Of a stretch of DNA of 64,000 nucleotides, positions 11,897 to 23,265 are shown piece after piece. Each line of letters opens with the position of its first letter. Position 1 is the stretch's first letter. Made by a program: the position numbers and the translations under genes. The stretch is taken from the NCBI GenBank assembly GCA_027943335.1, contig BSBK01000765.1, forward strand, positions 1,890,001-1,954,000. Reading direction: 5' to 3'. The notes under the pieces are model-generated. The model saw only the letters and a program-made list of their open reading frames with translations. It was not told the DNA's origin and searched no databases. Origin of the DNA: Chamaecyparis obtusa (taxonomy: Eukaryota > Streptophyta > Pinopsida > Cupressales > Cupressaceae).

Positions 11897-12986
11897 AGAA
11901 TTACAAATTGAACTAAAATTCCTTATGAACTTTCAGTAAAAACTTGCCAAACCATGAAATGATCTTACCTCACTAGCACTCACAGGTGTATGCCAATTGA
12001 AAATAGCTTCAACCTTTTTAGGATCCATTTTCAAACCATTAGCTGAGATCACAAATCCCAAATACATAATCTCCTCTTTCGTTAATGAACACTTTTTTAG
12101 ATTTATCATCAACTTTTCTTCTTTCAATCTCTACAAAACTTGTCTAACATGCAAAAAATGTTCTTCTCTGGTCTTACTAAATATCAGAATATCATCAAGA
12201 TATACAATCAAAAACTTACCCAAGAATTTCTTCAAAACTTCATTCATCAACCTCATAAAATTACTCAGTGCATTAGTTAAACCAAAAGGCATAAGCAACC
12301 ACTCATACAAACCTTCTTTTCTATTGAAAGCAATCTTCCATTCATCACCTTCTTGACTCAACATAGCTCCAATTGCACTACCACTTGCATCACATTCTAC
12401 TTGAATTACCTTATTGAAATTAGGCAATGCCAAAATAGGCAATTCAACAACCTTCTGTTTCAGAGTCTCAAAATTTTTATCAGCTCCATGTGTCCACTTG
12501 AATTCTCTTTTATCTCCTCTCATAGTCTTAGTCATAGCATTATAAATAGAACTGAAATTTCTTATAAAATTTTGGTAAAAACTTGCCAAATCATGAAGTG
12601 ATCTTACCTCACTAGCATTCACAGGTGTAGGCCAATTCAGAATAGCTTCAACCTTTTCAGGATCCATCTTCAAACCATCAACTGAAATTAAAAATCCCAA
12701 ATATACAATCTCCTCTTTCATGAATGAACACTTTTTCAGATTTATCAACAACTTTTCCTCTTTCAATCTCTGAAAAACTTGTCTAACATGCAACAAATGT
12801 TCTTTTCTAGTCTTACTGAATATCAAAATATCATCAAGATATACAATCACAAACTTACCCAAGAATTTCTTCAAAACTTCATTCATTAATCTCATAAAAG
12901 TACTCGGTGCATTAGTTAAACCAAAAGGCATAACCAACCACTCATACAAACCTTCTTTTGTCTTGAAAGTAGTCTTCCATTCATCA
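11709..12986 (-). repeat. 639-bp in-frame tandem duplication in G1 pol
   Basis: Copies at about 11709-12347 and 12348-12986 each run from the RT segment GDEWK…EGLYEWL through YLDD to the RNase H start ECDASGS. Landmarks repeat at a constant offset of 639 (for example 12091 and 12730), which is 213 codons, so the frame is kept. The junction has the 7-base microhomology ACCTTCT (12347-12353), present at both parental sites. Sister G2 has a single copy. The copies differ by many substitutions. Confidence 0.9.
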
Positions 12987-13141
12987 CCTTCTCTGATTTT
13001 GATATGATGATACCCACTTTTCAAATCAATTTTGGTAAAATAGTTTGCTCTAGTCAAACTATCCATTATATCATCCATTCTTGGTATAGGAAACCTATAC
13101 TTCACTCTTATCTTATTGATTGCTCTAGAATGAGTACACAT
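11933..13141 (-). pseudogene. G1 reverse transcriptase with duplicated palm and thumb
   Basis: The first copy reads [32 protein letters not shown] (catalytic D), [30 protein letters not shown] (YLDD intact), [11 protein letters not shown] and [15 protein letters not shown], then the RNase H start. At SQEGDEWK it jumps back to a second [15 protein letters not shown] and [16 protein letters not shown] stop just before 12131 separates the second thumb (11933-12127). The open frame across the junction shows the duplication arose without frame loss. Confidence 0.9.
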
Positions 13142-13987
13142 TCACCATTCTCCATTCTTCTTTGATGCCAATACCATAGGTACTGCACAAGGACTCAAAG
13201 TTTCTCTGATAAAACCTTTCTCCAACAACTCTTGAATCTGTCGGTTCAATTCTTGATTCTCAGTAGGTGTCAACTGATGAGGTGCCTTATTCGGTAAACT
13301 AGCTCCAGGGATTAGATCCATAGAATGATTAATGCTTCTCTTCGATGGAAAATTGTCAGGTACATTATCAAAAATGATTTCACTGTACTCGGTGAGTAAC
13401 TTATCAGTCTCCTCAAGAACATTATCCTCTATTTTCTTACTCAGTTTGTTAGGAATCACAACAAAACATACATCACTCTTCTTCAAATACTTAACAAACT
13501 TTCTTCCCTCCATCAAAAAAACTTTCACAGATGTGCAAACATTACTAACAGGTTCTTCCAGCAAAGGTAACAAGATTTATTTCTTTCCATTAGCCAAAAT
13601 AGTATACTTATGCAATCTCCCATCATATATAGCATGTCTATCATATTGCCAAGGTCTATCCAACAAAATATGACAACAATCCATAGGCATGATATCACAT
13701 AACACCTTATCATAGTACTTTCCAATCTTCAAATTCACATAACATTGTTCACTTACTAAAAGTGTATGCTCATCCTTGATCCATGAAATCTGATAGGGCT
13801 TCGGATGTTCCAACCTTTTCAATTGTAATTTTGTGACCATTTCCTTAGATGTTAGATTCTCTGAGCTACCACTGTCAATGATTACCTTACAAAATTTGTT
13901 AGAAACTCTACATCTGGTATTGAACAAACTTTTCCTTACTGGATCTTCCTTTTTACTTTCATTCCACAGTGATCTCATCACCATCAA
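13142..13987 (-). pseudogene. G1 protease and start of RT
   Basis: Frame 13577-13987 carries CKVIIDSGSSENLTSKEMV, the retropepsin DSG site, followed by YDKVLCDIMPMDCCHILLDRPWQYD. Frame 13142-13573 continues to NKAPHQLTPTENQEL and the RT N-terminus [15 protein letters not shown], after which a stop replaces the usual arginine (gypsy RT reads WRMC or similar). The two frames are separated by a stop near 13576. Confidence 0.85.
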
Positions 13988-15007
13988 GTTATTTTACTTC
14001 TCAGGTTCATTCGATGAATCTTGTTGCACCAAATCATTTCTACTGTTACCAGTCTTCTTACTTGCATGTGTACATTCAAAAGATCTATGTCCTTCTTCTC
14101 CACAATTGTAACAAGTTCGTCAGAAACTTCCTCTACTATAACCACCTCGGTAGTTACTACCTCAGCCTCTAGATGAACTTTCACTTTTCCACTCAGTCTT
14201 GCCTTTATCCAGAATTTTCTTTTCTGGTTCAGACCTACCATTTTCACCATGGGATCTAGTTCTTCCTATAGGGAATATACCACATCTATTTCTTTGTCTT
14301 TTCTCACGTCTCTTATTCAAATTCTCCTCAGCTTTCAATACAAATTGATAAGCCTCTTCAATGTTCTCCAATTTGACCAAATTTATTTCTTCTTGGATGG
14401 AAACTCTCAAACCATTCAGGTATCTAGCAATTCTTTCCACATCATCTTCATCCTGTCTAGATCTGATATCTAATCTATAGAATTCCTCAGTATATTCTTT
14501 TACCGAGCTATCTTTCTACCTTAGACTTTGCATTAGCCTAACTAGGTTAATTTAATAATCACAAGGTAAGAACTTTCCTTTCAATTTATTCACCATTTTA
14601 TTCCATACCTTGATTTTCTCTTTGCCTTTCCTCTTTCTGTCCAGCTGCAGATGTTCCCACCATAAGGATGCATGACTTTTCAACTTTGTGCTTGCAATTT
14701 TCACCTTCTTTTCCTTAGGTACATTTTCATACTCAAAGTACTTTTCCATCTTAGTCATCCAATCTATCAATTCATCAGAATCCAATTTTCCACTATACTC
14801 AGGAGGATTAAAATGTGGTGTAGACTTCAGACTTGTCAAAGCCTTCAAGAATCTTTCTTCACCCTGATCCATTATAGGTGCATGTTCTGCATCCATTTGT
14901 TCCACCTCAATTTCATCATCACTAACATCTTCAAGATGTCTTCCTCTTCTTTGGGCTATTTCAACATCTTCTAGTCTAGCAGCAAGTTGTCTCAACATGT
15001 CTGCCAA
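13988..15007 (-). pseudogene. G1 Gag
   Basis: Begins MADMLRQLAARLEDVEIAQ at 15007, an N-terminal helix, then an acidic stretch and the retrotransposon Gag core LDSDELIDWMTKMEKYFEY…ASLWWEHLQL. A stop after LPCDY (14552) and shifts follow; 14162-14440 continues RYLNGLRVSIQEEINLVKLENIEEAY. The zinc knuckle CYNCGEEGHRSFEC, intact CX2CX4HX4C, lies near 14080-14120. Sister G2 has the same architecture. Confidence 0.88.
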
Positions 15008-15164
15008 TCGTAGATCCGCATCTCACCTCCCATGAACCATCTTGAAAACTCTCTTCAATTGCAGGTCAGATCACAATCTACTACCCCACAAAAAATCAAC
15101 TAGGGCTTCACAAGAAGGAACCTTAAAATCTAGATTCACAAACATAGATCTAGATCTCACCTCG

Positions 15165-15177
15165 CTCTGATACCACC
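15165..15177 (-). other. G1 primer binding site
   Basis: Minus strand GGTGGTATCAGAGCG directly inside the 5' LTR; complementary to the 3' end of plant initiator tRNA-Met, which primes minus-strand synthesis. Confidence 0.9.
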
Positions 15178-15850
15178 TGACACAAGTAGGGACCGGGAGG
15201 GCCAAACAATGGCACACCCTACCAGGTTGACCTTGCAGAACAACACACAGAAGAAACAACAAACAATAGTGATAGAGAGAATGTAGGATCTTTGTTATTA
15301 TCTTCAAATTGATTCATACATATCGGGCTGTAAGGCCTTCCTAGTTACGACCAGATATTACAATGAATTACAGAAGTCCTCAAACATGCGAGGATCTGTG
15401 AACAATCTCTAATCTTCTATCTTCTTAATTTTATCAAAATTGACTCCCTAAACTCTAACCAAACAACTATACTTATACAAGAGGCTATTGAATTGAGTCG
15501 GCCTTCAGATCCAAAATCAATAGAAAGGATGAGAAGATCTAGGTCCACACGCTTCCCAATTATGGATACAAACATTAAATCTATGACCCAAATTAAGTGC
15601 ACAAGTCGGCCTCAACATAAACTCAAAAGAAACCCATCGGTAAGCAAAGCCAACCAAGCACCAGAAAAGCATCACCGAGCACCATGAAATTCACCGAGCA
15701 CCGGAGAGATAACCAACCAACACCAGCGAACAAAGGAAACTGAGAAACACTAAACCAACTCGGTCAAAGCAAGAACCGAGCAACACAAACAAACTGAAAT
15801 ATGTTTTTGGTGACACAGGATTGCCAAGGACCTGGGATGCTCCTGCATCA
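15178..15850 (-). repeat. 5' LTR of gypsy G1
   Basis: Partner of 9242-9915, ending GCTCCTGCATCA followed by the GGTTT duplication. Starts TGACACA, one substitution and one shift away from the TGATGCA of the other copy. 673 bp; drives transcription of the element on the minus strand. Confidence 0.9.
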
Positions 15851-18800
15851 GGTTTATATCTTGTGGTTGATTATAAGAGTTAACTTGCTAAGTAATGATT
15901 CATACTTTTTGTGTATATTCATGATTATGATTATTGGTCTAACCCTACTAACCCATGTTATGATCTCTATGTATCCTGTTTGGTGTGGTAGCCGGATGAA
16001 GGGGGGTAGTCATAGTAACTCCTCTGGAAGATCTACACGATGTCACACTCCTCCTTCCTTGTCTGTCATTGTTTGTATATAGATATGTATATGTGTTTCT
16101 TTTGTTGCTCGATGATGTAAGTGTGTGCAAGTACCAGACATCGAATCTACCTGGTTACACAAGTTTGGACATGCCTTAAAATCCTTGAACTAGTTGTTGT
16201 TGTTCAAAGATGGTCCAGAGTTCACACATGGGAAAGCCCTATGGTTTGGATTGTATTGTCCAGTCTCTTGATTTGGTTTTGGGTGGATTTGAGTTCCTTA
16301 TTTTATATATCATTTGATGTCGGTCTCATTTATATCGTAATAAGATGTGTAGGACTATGAAGTTATTTTCTCTCTCTATGTGTTAATCATATATACAAAG
16401 TATGCATATATGGGTGCACACGTATATGCATACTTGTATATATTAAATTATTGGTGTATGATTGGTTATGCTCATGAGTGTATTAGTGATGATCATTATT
16501 CTATGTATTTTGATGTATATTGTGGCTTTAAATAAATAAAATAAATGAAAAGTGAATAAAAGAAATAAATAATATATAAAAACAATTACCTACTCCTACA
16601 TTTACTCCTACCTTCTTTCTCTCTCTCAGACTATCTCTCTTGTATGTCTTGTTAGTATAGAGGGTGGGAGTGGAACTCAGGACCTCCAATTTGTAAGGGG
16701 TCCCAAGTTTCCATTGGGGTAGTGACTTCCTTGGGAAGCATACCCAAATATATTATATTTATATAAGAATTAGTTTCTATTAATTATAATAATAATAATA
16801 ATAATAAAACTATATAGGTGGAGTTAAATTGTTTAATATTCTTGTTTGGGGTAAGTTAGTACGGGAAGGGTAGGTAAGTTGGTTTTCACCAATGGGTGAA
16901 ACTACCTACCTAATTAATTAAATTGAATAGTTATTAAATAATCTTACCCGCATGAGAAGGGAAGTTGCTCCATGAGAAGCAACTTCCCAACCTCTTCAAC
17001 TGTTCATAAGATTATATAATTAGGATCATTCCTTGTAAGTGGGGGGAAATCTATGGGGGAAAAAGGGAAGGGTTTTAAAAAACAAAGGAATTTAGGAGAT
17101 TTGGGGAATTTCTAAATTAATTTGCAAAGAGAGAGAGTATAATTTTTATTCAAATACCTGTGAGAAAATTGGTGAGAAGAGAATAATAACATTGAGAATT
17201 CTGGTGAGAGACCTGGTAGTGAAGGATCAAAGGAGGGCCTACGTGAAGGGGTAGAGAGCGTTGGAGATTGGAGGGATTCACCAAATATCAAAGGGCTTCT
17301 TAGAGGACTCCAGGTAGGATCTGGAACTAGAAAAGAGTCCCATGTATTTGCGTGTGTCATATATTAAACAATGTGAATATGAATGTTACATGTGTGTGAG
17401 CAATATATTAAATATTTAATTACATGAATAAGAATGTTACATGTGTGTGCATTATGTGGATATATGACAGGAAGATTTTTGGACACCTGTGTGTTAAGAC
17501 TATACTCTGACAACTATGTATGCAAATGTTTGTATTATTATTTATTATTTTTTTATATTTAAATTTTTTTTATTTAAAAATAATTTATTTAAATAAATTA
17601 AAGAAACTTTATAGGAGGAATATAAGCTATAGGGGAGGATAAAAATAAACAAAATATTAGAGTGTATTTTTATGTGTAAATGCAAGGAGAAATTATAGGA
17701 GAAAAATAAGGAAGAAAAATAAGGAGAAATCATAGGAGAAAAATAAATAATAAAAAAAAAAGAAATCAAAAGAAATAAATTAAAAGTGGAACATTACTAT
17801 GCACAGAAAATCTAGCTTTATAACATAAAGAAAGTAATAACCAAACATATAAAAATTTAGAAGGAAAAAAAAGGGCATTCTTTAATGAAAAGAGAAGAAT
17901 ATAGAATCCAATGCTATTAAGGTTGAAAATTTATTTATTAAAAATATATGTTATGCATAAGAAATTAATATTATTATAAAATAAAATTTATTTTACATAT
18001 TAATGATATATATATATATATATATAATTAATAAATAATCACAATAAGATAAATTGGTTAATAAATAATTAAAGATATTGTTTAAATTTTTTAATTTAAT
18101 TAAATTAGGATTAGTTTATTTATTATTATTATTCTATTTAATTAAAAGTGATGTAGAATTTAATTAAGAATCATAATGTAATTTATGGTTATAAATTAAG
18201 AGGTTAACTTTAGTTTATATTAAGTTTGAATTTAATTAAAGTTTTAACTTAATAAATAATGAACAATAAACTAAGTGTATTTAGTTTGTAATAAGCCTAA
18301 ATTTTATAAAGATTAGTTTATACTATATTAGGAATATATTTTTGGATATCATAATTAAACAATTCATAGATATGGATGTTAGATCATATGTGTGTATTTT
18401 GATGTTTATTAATTCCAACTTTATTGAATTTTTGGAGGGATTATAGTGTTACCCTGTATCATGTAGGTGTGTCTAGGAGTTGTACCTCTGTCTACACTTA
18501 CCTTTATGCTTTAATATTTGGAATCATTGTGATGCTAGCTCTACTTTTATTATATTGCATCTTTTATTTTCTTAAGGGTTAGGGTTTGTCTTGGTGATAC
18601 GGGTCACAGGAAAACACTGAAAGAAACCCTAAGGGAGGGATGTCTATGAGAAATTATAAACCCTAGATAGCTTATTTTGTTGAGTAAGGTTCCTAGGTGC
18701 CCTAGGTTAGTGGCTCACCACATGATCCGGTCGAGGAGGCCAAAAGGATAACTTTTGGGTGAGTTTGGAAAAGAAAACCTAATATAATTCAAAACTGGTT

Positions 18801-19737
18801 GGGAATGGGTAAGGGATTTAATAAACTTTTAAAAATATTAAAAAATGGATAAAGGCCTACATAGGTCCTGTTGGAGTACTGGGGTCATTGTAGCTACTAG
18901 GGCAGGCCACATGAGGGTGCTAGGGTACATGAATGCTAGGGAGGATCCCAATGCATAGGACTATGCGATGACACTCACCTGGTCAACATCCTTGAGAACT
19001 CCTCTTTTGGGCTTTTGTTTTGTGTTTCTTTGTTTCTTCTTGTTTTTGGTTTGGGTGGTTTTCCCTCAACCTTAGACTGCCCTAGTTTCCCTATGTGAAC
19101 AATAGTTCTATCTCCTAGCACGGGGGAGTGGACCTTTGTGGATCCATGTGGTTGGGTGGCGATCCTTTTCAAGGTATTGTTCATGTTTTTCCTATTCATG
19201 GAGCATCTGAAGTTTCTGAAGACATTCTCCCTATTCTTCATATTTTATCTTGGAAAGAAAATTGTAAAGTGTTATTCATATTCATGTAAGCCTATAAGGC
19301 CCTGTATTGTAGAAGATATATCGTAAGAATTCATGTAATTGGGAAGGGTATCTCCAAGAAAATTATGGGAACAAAAATCAATATCTATTATTGTTTTTGG
19401 AAGAGAATTATAGTTTAGAATATGGAAAGTGTAATTGTTGAAAGAATATATATTTAAATGTATTAATGTTATTTCATGTTGAAAAAGAAAGAAATATTTT
19501 TTTTGTACACTTGTCTCTCTCCTCTCTACTTTCTCTTATTTGGTTAAATGGATTAGAAGAATTATATCTTTATTTTATGTTAAATATTAATGCACTATGA
19601 AATGTGTTTTTAAAGGAATAATCTTGCAAGGGAACTTGTTAGGACTTAAATACCTAGTTAACTTAAGTAAGTAAACAAAATTGCACTTTTCTCATATTTT
19701 TTCCTTGTCCTTCTGGGTTCCCTGGCGGGGCATGACA
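15851..19737. other. Right part of the long LTR-like insert, non-coding
   Basis: About 3.9 kb of AT-rich DNA with microsatellites and short chance ORFs such as 18975-19241 (lysine-rich, no family recognised). No retroelement domain on either strand. It continues the 8548-9236 segment across the GGTTT duplication of G1. Confidence 0.55.
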
Positions 19738-20143
19738 TGATGGCAGCAACAATCTCTTTTATCCTTAGACTATATTGTGTAATGTTTTCTCCATCCCGCA
19801 TCTTTATCTCATCATACTTACATTTAAGGATATCAACCTTAGCCTTTAGTACATGTGCATCACCTCCATAGACATTTTTCAACTTGTCATCTTTTGCATT
19901 GTCCATGTGTTGGATATCAACATATTCAACATCTGATAAGCCATTTGTAATCTCTATGAGTACTGAGTTGTGTACCAAGATTTCCCTTTTCTCATCTACA
20001 AAGGGTATTCCAGTTGGTGGTTTGTATTGTATGATAAGATAGCCAATGGTTGTATCTAACACTCCTGACAAAAGTAGCTTCATTCTGCTCGCCCATTTAT
20101 TGAAATTGTCCTTAGTAAACTTTGGTGCTTCCTTCCTATACAT
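19738..20143 (-). pseudogene. Copia A Gag, N-terminal half
   Basis: Starts MYRKEAPKFTKDNFNKWASR at 20143, a copia Gag start of the type F…NF..W. It runs without stops to IKEIVAAI, where the long insert at 8548-19737 begins. The frame then reads into insert DNA to 19658. The remaining Gag resumes at 8547 with RGAGGNLEDD. Joined, the two halves would be a normal-length copia Gag, so the insertion came after Copia A was established. Confidence 0.88.
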
Positions 20144-20192
20144 CTTCAGATCTTTTCCCTAAGTGGTTAAGATTTCTGAATCAAGGAACTTA

Positions 20193-20206
20193 GCTCTGAT
20201 ACCAAT
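20193..20206 (-). other. Copia A primer binding site
   Basis: Minus strand TTGGTATCAGAGC next to the 5' LTR start at 20207; initiator tRNA-Met type. Confidence 0.88.
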
Positions 20207-21492
20207 TGTAGGTATAGGATTGATTAATGGGGGGGGGGGGGGGTGAATTAGTAATCACCAACTCTTATTAAATTTCACAGTTCCAAAAATTCTTTAACAA
20301 ATTTACCAAATAAGATATATTTAACCTATAAAATCATTATTGATTAACAAAACATTAAACATCCATGCAACATATAAAATCATCCACACAACAATAACAC
20401 CAGTATTTATCTCATGGAAAACCAATTAGGGTGAAAACCACAGTGTGATAACAATGCCCATAAATAATTGTACTCTTCTGAAATATGTCCGGTTAAGAGC
20501 CTGCCTTGTTAAAGGCTCACTTAGTAAGGGTTACAAAAGCATGGTTAAATGCTACCCAATTAAGGGATTTCCTTGGAGACCTGTTAAAGTAATTTACCCT
20601 ATTAGGAGTAACCTAGTTAGAGGATTTTGAACACTCTTTTTTGAATGTCACCTGGTTAGAGGATTTTATAATAGACTTGTTAGGGTCACCCGATAAGGGA
20701 TTTTACTGTCACAATTGTTAGAGAGTAACAACTAACAAATGATCTATAGTTCACACTAATATTTCTAATTCATATCCAATGAATTTCCTTAATACAATAA
20801 CATACCATTTCAATTCTCTATTCTTCTTTGTATCCTTCTCTATGATCGCAACAATATTTCTTTGTTCTGCTAATAGCCATTCTTTCACCACAGTCTCCTT
20901 CTTGTCTCCTTTGTGATACACAAATCCTTATTCTTCTTCCTTAAGTATGAATCCCTCAATCATAAATATAAATCCAATGATATGTATCTTTCATAACAAA
21001 TCTAACCATCCATATTTCTTTTCTCTATATCCTTGTCGACTTTCTAATTGATAAAATGATTTGCTCTTGTAGAAACTTCCTTAATACATTGTATCTTGAT
21101 CTTTGTATCATTACCTTTCTCCTTATATTATGCTTGATTTGTCCCACTTTCTTATTTCATCTTCTATTCTTCTCTTGCCTTTAGGTCTTCACTATCTCCG
21201 ATAAGACTTCCTTTGTACTGATAAGACAATAATTTACCGGTAAGTACCTTAATCAAATTACCTTCGACTAAATACTCATATCTGATTAATACCTTTATGA
21301 ATAGCATCCTTCAGCTTATTCCTTAGCATATTCTGATAAAAAATCAAATCATTCATCTATCCACCATTTTTTGTCTTAATTGTTACCCGATAAGGTTCCT
21401 ATCGACATATCCTTTGCCTTACTCAACTTTTCATTATAACAACAATATTTTCATGATCAACAATCTCCAACTTGTTATGCCAACAACCAACA
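20207..21492 (-). repeat. 5' LTR of Copia A
   Basis: 1286 bp, partner of 2137-3533. Begins TGTAGGTATAGG and ends CCAACA followed by ATTTC. It has a 15-base G-run at 20229-20243 where the other LTR has a short interrupted one, and one stem of the U5 hairpin is damaged here (GATTAAT at 20222-20228 against AGTAATC at 20250-20256). Confidence 0.88.
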
Positions 21493-21497
21493 ATTTC

Positions 21498-22057
21498 TTA
21501 TGACTTTCATTGATATTTCATAGTTTGTTGGATATAATAGGATATGGATTTTGTATAATAACAATACTTCATGGTATTGCTAATCTAAGTGCTAAATATT
21601 GCCTACTTATTCTAATTCATAAAAAATGTCAAAAATAGCCCCATCTTGATAAATAGCGTCGACTTTTTCAAAACATTGGAGAAAAATACATTAAAACAGT
21701 GGATGGAAGCAAAAAATAGAGAAAAAAGGAAGCTAATCATAGGGATTTGTTGTAGTGATTATTTAAATTAATTATTTTTGGGGCAAATAGGAAAATGACA
21801 AAGTGAATTAAATAATACAAATTATTTAATTTGTTTAATTCAATAGAGGAAATATGGTATTTAATTAATTAAATGGGGTATGTTTTACCATTAATTAATT
21901 AATAAAGGTATAGCTTAATTAACTAGATTAATTTAGCTAAGGGATACCATTGATTAATTAAATAACACGTAATTATTTATTTAATAAATGTAACTAGGCT
22001 AAATAAATTTAATAAATAAATTCAATTAGTTTAATTAATAAAATTTAGGTGTCTACA
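21498..22057 (-). repeat. Possible gypsy LTR edge
   Basis: AT-rich, with many TTAATTAA-like steps. On the minus strand it would start TGTAGACACC at 22057, a common gypsy LTR start, immediately after a purine tract. Copia A would then have landed inside this LTR, whose remainder lies at or before 2131. No second copy is in the window, so this is tentative. Confidence 0.35.
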
Positions 22058-23048
22058 TTTTCCCCCTCTTTGCAATGGTGCTACAATAGTGTTAGTGCAA
22101 AGATTAGCAAGACATAGGCAACGTGGAGAAAATGAAGCAATAAAATTTCCTAGATAAAATGGAAAAATAGGTAATCGATCTAAGTCAATAAAGGGAGAAC
22201 TTAGTGATGCTCCTTCAAGAGGGTGGATAGGAAACATAGACTCACGAAACGTTGTGAAAGAAACCATGCCCTAGTAGAGAGGAAGAAGGAGAATGCATAT
22301 GTTATCCAATGGAAAAAATGAAACTTAAATTAGAGTTTGAAGAAAGAAATTGGGGATAATTTAGCATCAAAGGGACATAGACATTGAACATTAAGGTGCC
22401 CAAGGTATCTATAAGACTAAAAATGGGGTTTTACCCTTGATTTTAATAGAAAGATAGAGATAAATTAAGAGAAATTATAGCCAATTAGCACATTTTGACC
22501 CTTTGGAGAGCATTTTTGCATGCCATTACGATGGAAAATGTAGGATGATCGAGGCATTGAGTGGACATGGTGGTGAGGATGAGGCATCATCAAAGGCCCA
22601 ATAGAGAGGTAGAAATAAAAAATTGAGACTTGGCATGCATTATTTTGCATTTATTGTATATTATAGGGGATAAAATGAAATCTCGTGCAACATGGGTTGT
22701 GTGGGTTTGTGGCTTGATGAAGTGGGAATGCATTGCCTCTGCCTGGGCCAAATACCATCATTGATAGGGGTAAATAAGTTTTGTGGTGAAATCTCATGGA
22801 TTTGGGGATGTGATCTCGCTAAATAGAAATGCAATGGAAGAAAGAGTTGAAGTTTAGGATTATATTCTTGCTAAGAGGGATAGTGAACAAGGGAAAAGGG
22901 GTTCAATCCTACCATAATGAGATTGCATTGTGGTAGAGAGGGATTGACATCTCATGGAGAAGAAATGGTGGGTTTGAGGTCTTTCCTAGAGATGGGAAGA
23001 AAAGGGACTTGGGGGGATTGGGGGGGGGGGGGGTATAAATATTAGTTA
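22058..23048 (-). other. Polypurine tract and non-coding DNA
   Basis: Minus-strand AAAGAGGGGGAAAA at 22058-22071 looks like a polypurine tract. The remainder to 23048 has no convincing ORF; the short one at 22031-22267 shows no motif. A 14-base G-run ends it (23020-23033). Candidate 3' non-coding region of the Tat element whose integrase is at 61800-62980. Confidence 0.35.
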
Positions 23049-23053
23049 GATAT

Positions 23054-23265
23054 TGATGCAACCAAAATTCATTTTACAATTAACATAAACATTAGAGAGA
23101 AAAAATTATAGAATATTTTCATAATTACAATCCTTCTTTATTATTCTTCCAACTAATCTTCTATTGCAACGATGAGAGAAAACACTAATTTAAGTACAAA
23201 TCCAGAATTACCTTTTTTGGCAAGTTTTCCACAAAAAAACTATTTTTTGCCACAAAACTAAACTT
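23054..23265 (-). repeat. 3' LTR of element E, apparently truncated
   Basis: Aligns with 24270-24470 (…AACATTAGAGAGAAAAAA…) and loses similarity after TTTTTGCCACAAAACT, so the last ~180 bases of the LTR look deleted or replaced. Confidence 0.7.

Larger units (their letters stand above)
9242..15850 (-). mobile_element. Chromovirus gypsy G1, full length
   Basis: The LTRs (9242-9915, 15178-15850) begin TGATGCA or TGACACA and end GCTCCTGCATCA; the perfect 5-bp duplication GGTTT is at 9237-9241 and 15851-15855. Minus-strand order is gag, protease, RT, RNase H, integrase, chromodomain, the gypsy order. At 6609 bp it is 654 bp longer than its sister G2; a 639-bp internal duplication in RT and RNase H accounts for nearly all of that. 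Stops and frameshifts are frequent. Confidence 0.93.
8548..19737. mobile_element. Long LTR-like insert in Copia A gag (probable solo LTR)
   Basis: Starts TGTAACACCCC and ends GGGGCATGACA, tips typical of large gypsy LTRs, and sits precisely inside the gag reading frame of Copia A. Without chromovirus G1 it is about 4.6 kb. No coding domain, primer site or second LTR copy is visible in it, so a solo LTR of a large-LTR gypsy (for example Tekay-like) is the best reading. The target duplication is not clean: TAATG on the left, ACATG or only TG on the right, so the right edge is uncertain by a few bases. It includes (AAT)n at 16786-16806 and (TA)n at 18005-18027. Confidence 0.6.
2137..21492 (-). 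mobile_element. Copia A: Ty1/copia LTR retrotransposon, interrupted
   Basis: Two LTRs (2137-3533 and 20207-21492) flank a minus-strand gag-pol. The outer edges are bordered by a perfect 5-bp duplication ATTTC (2132-2136 and 21493-21497), so both LTRs belong to one insertion. Order on the minus strand is LTR, primer site, gag, protease, integrase, RT, RNase H, polypurine tract, LTR, which is the copia order. Its span is inflated by a 964-bp inverted-repeat element (3649-4612) and an 11.2-kb insert in gag (8548-19737). The 3' LTR starts TA instead of TG. The LTRs are visibly diverged and the ORFs broken, so the element is old and dead. Confidence 0.9.

Noticed and set aside
11997..12356. Plus-strand ORFs over G1 and other gypsy regions
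   Set aside because: They are antisense shadows of RT and RNase H frames, with no motif of their own.
11709..12986. Assembly duplication in G1
   Set aside because: The two copies differ at many positions and the junction is in frame with microhomology, which a collapsed or repeated read would not give.
15161..15180. tRNA-like motif CTCTGATACCA repeated across the window
   Set aside because: These are primer binding sites beside LTRs, complementary to the tRNA-Met 3' end; no tRNA cloverleaf surrounds them.
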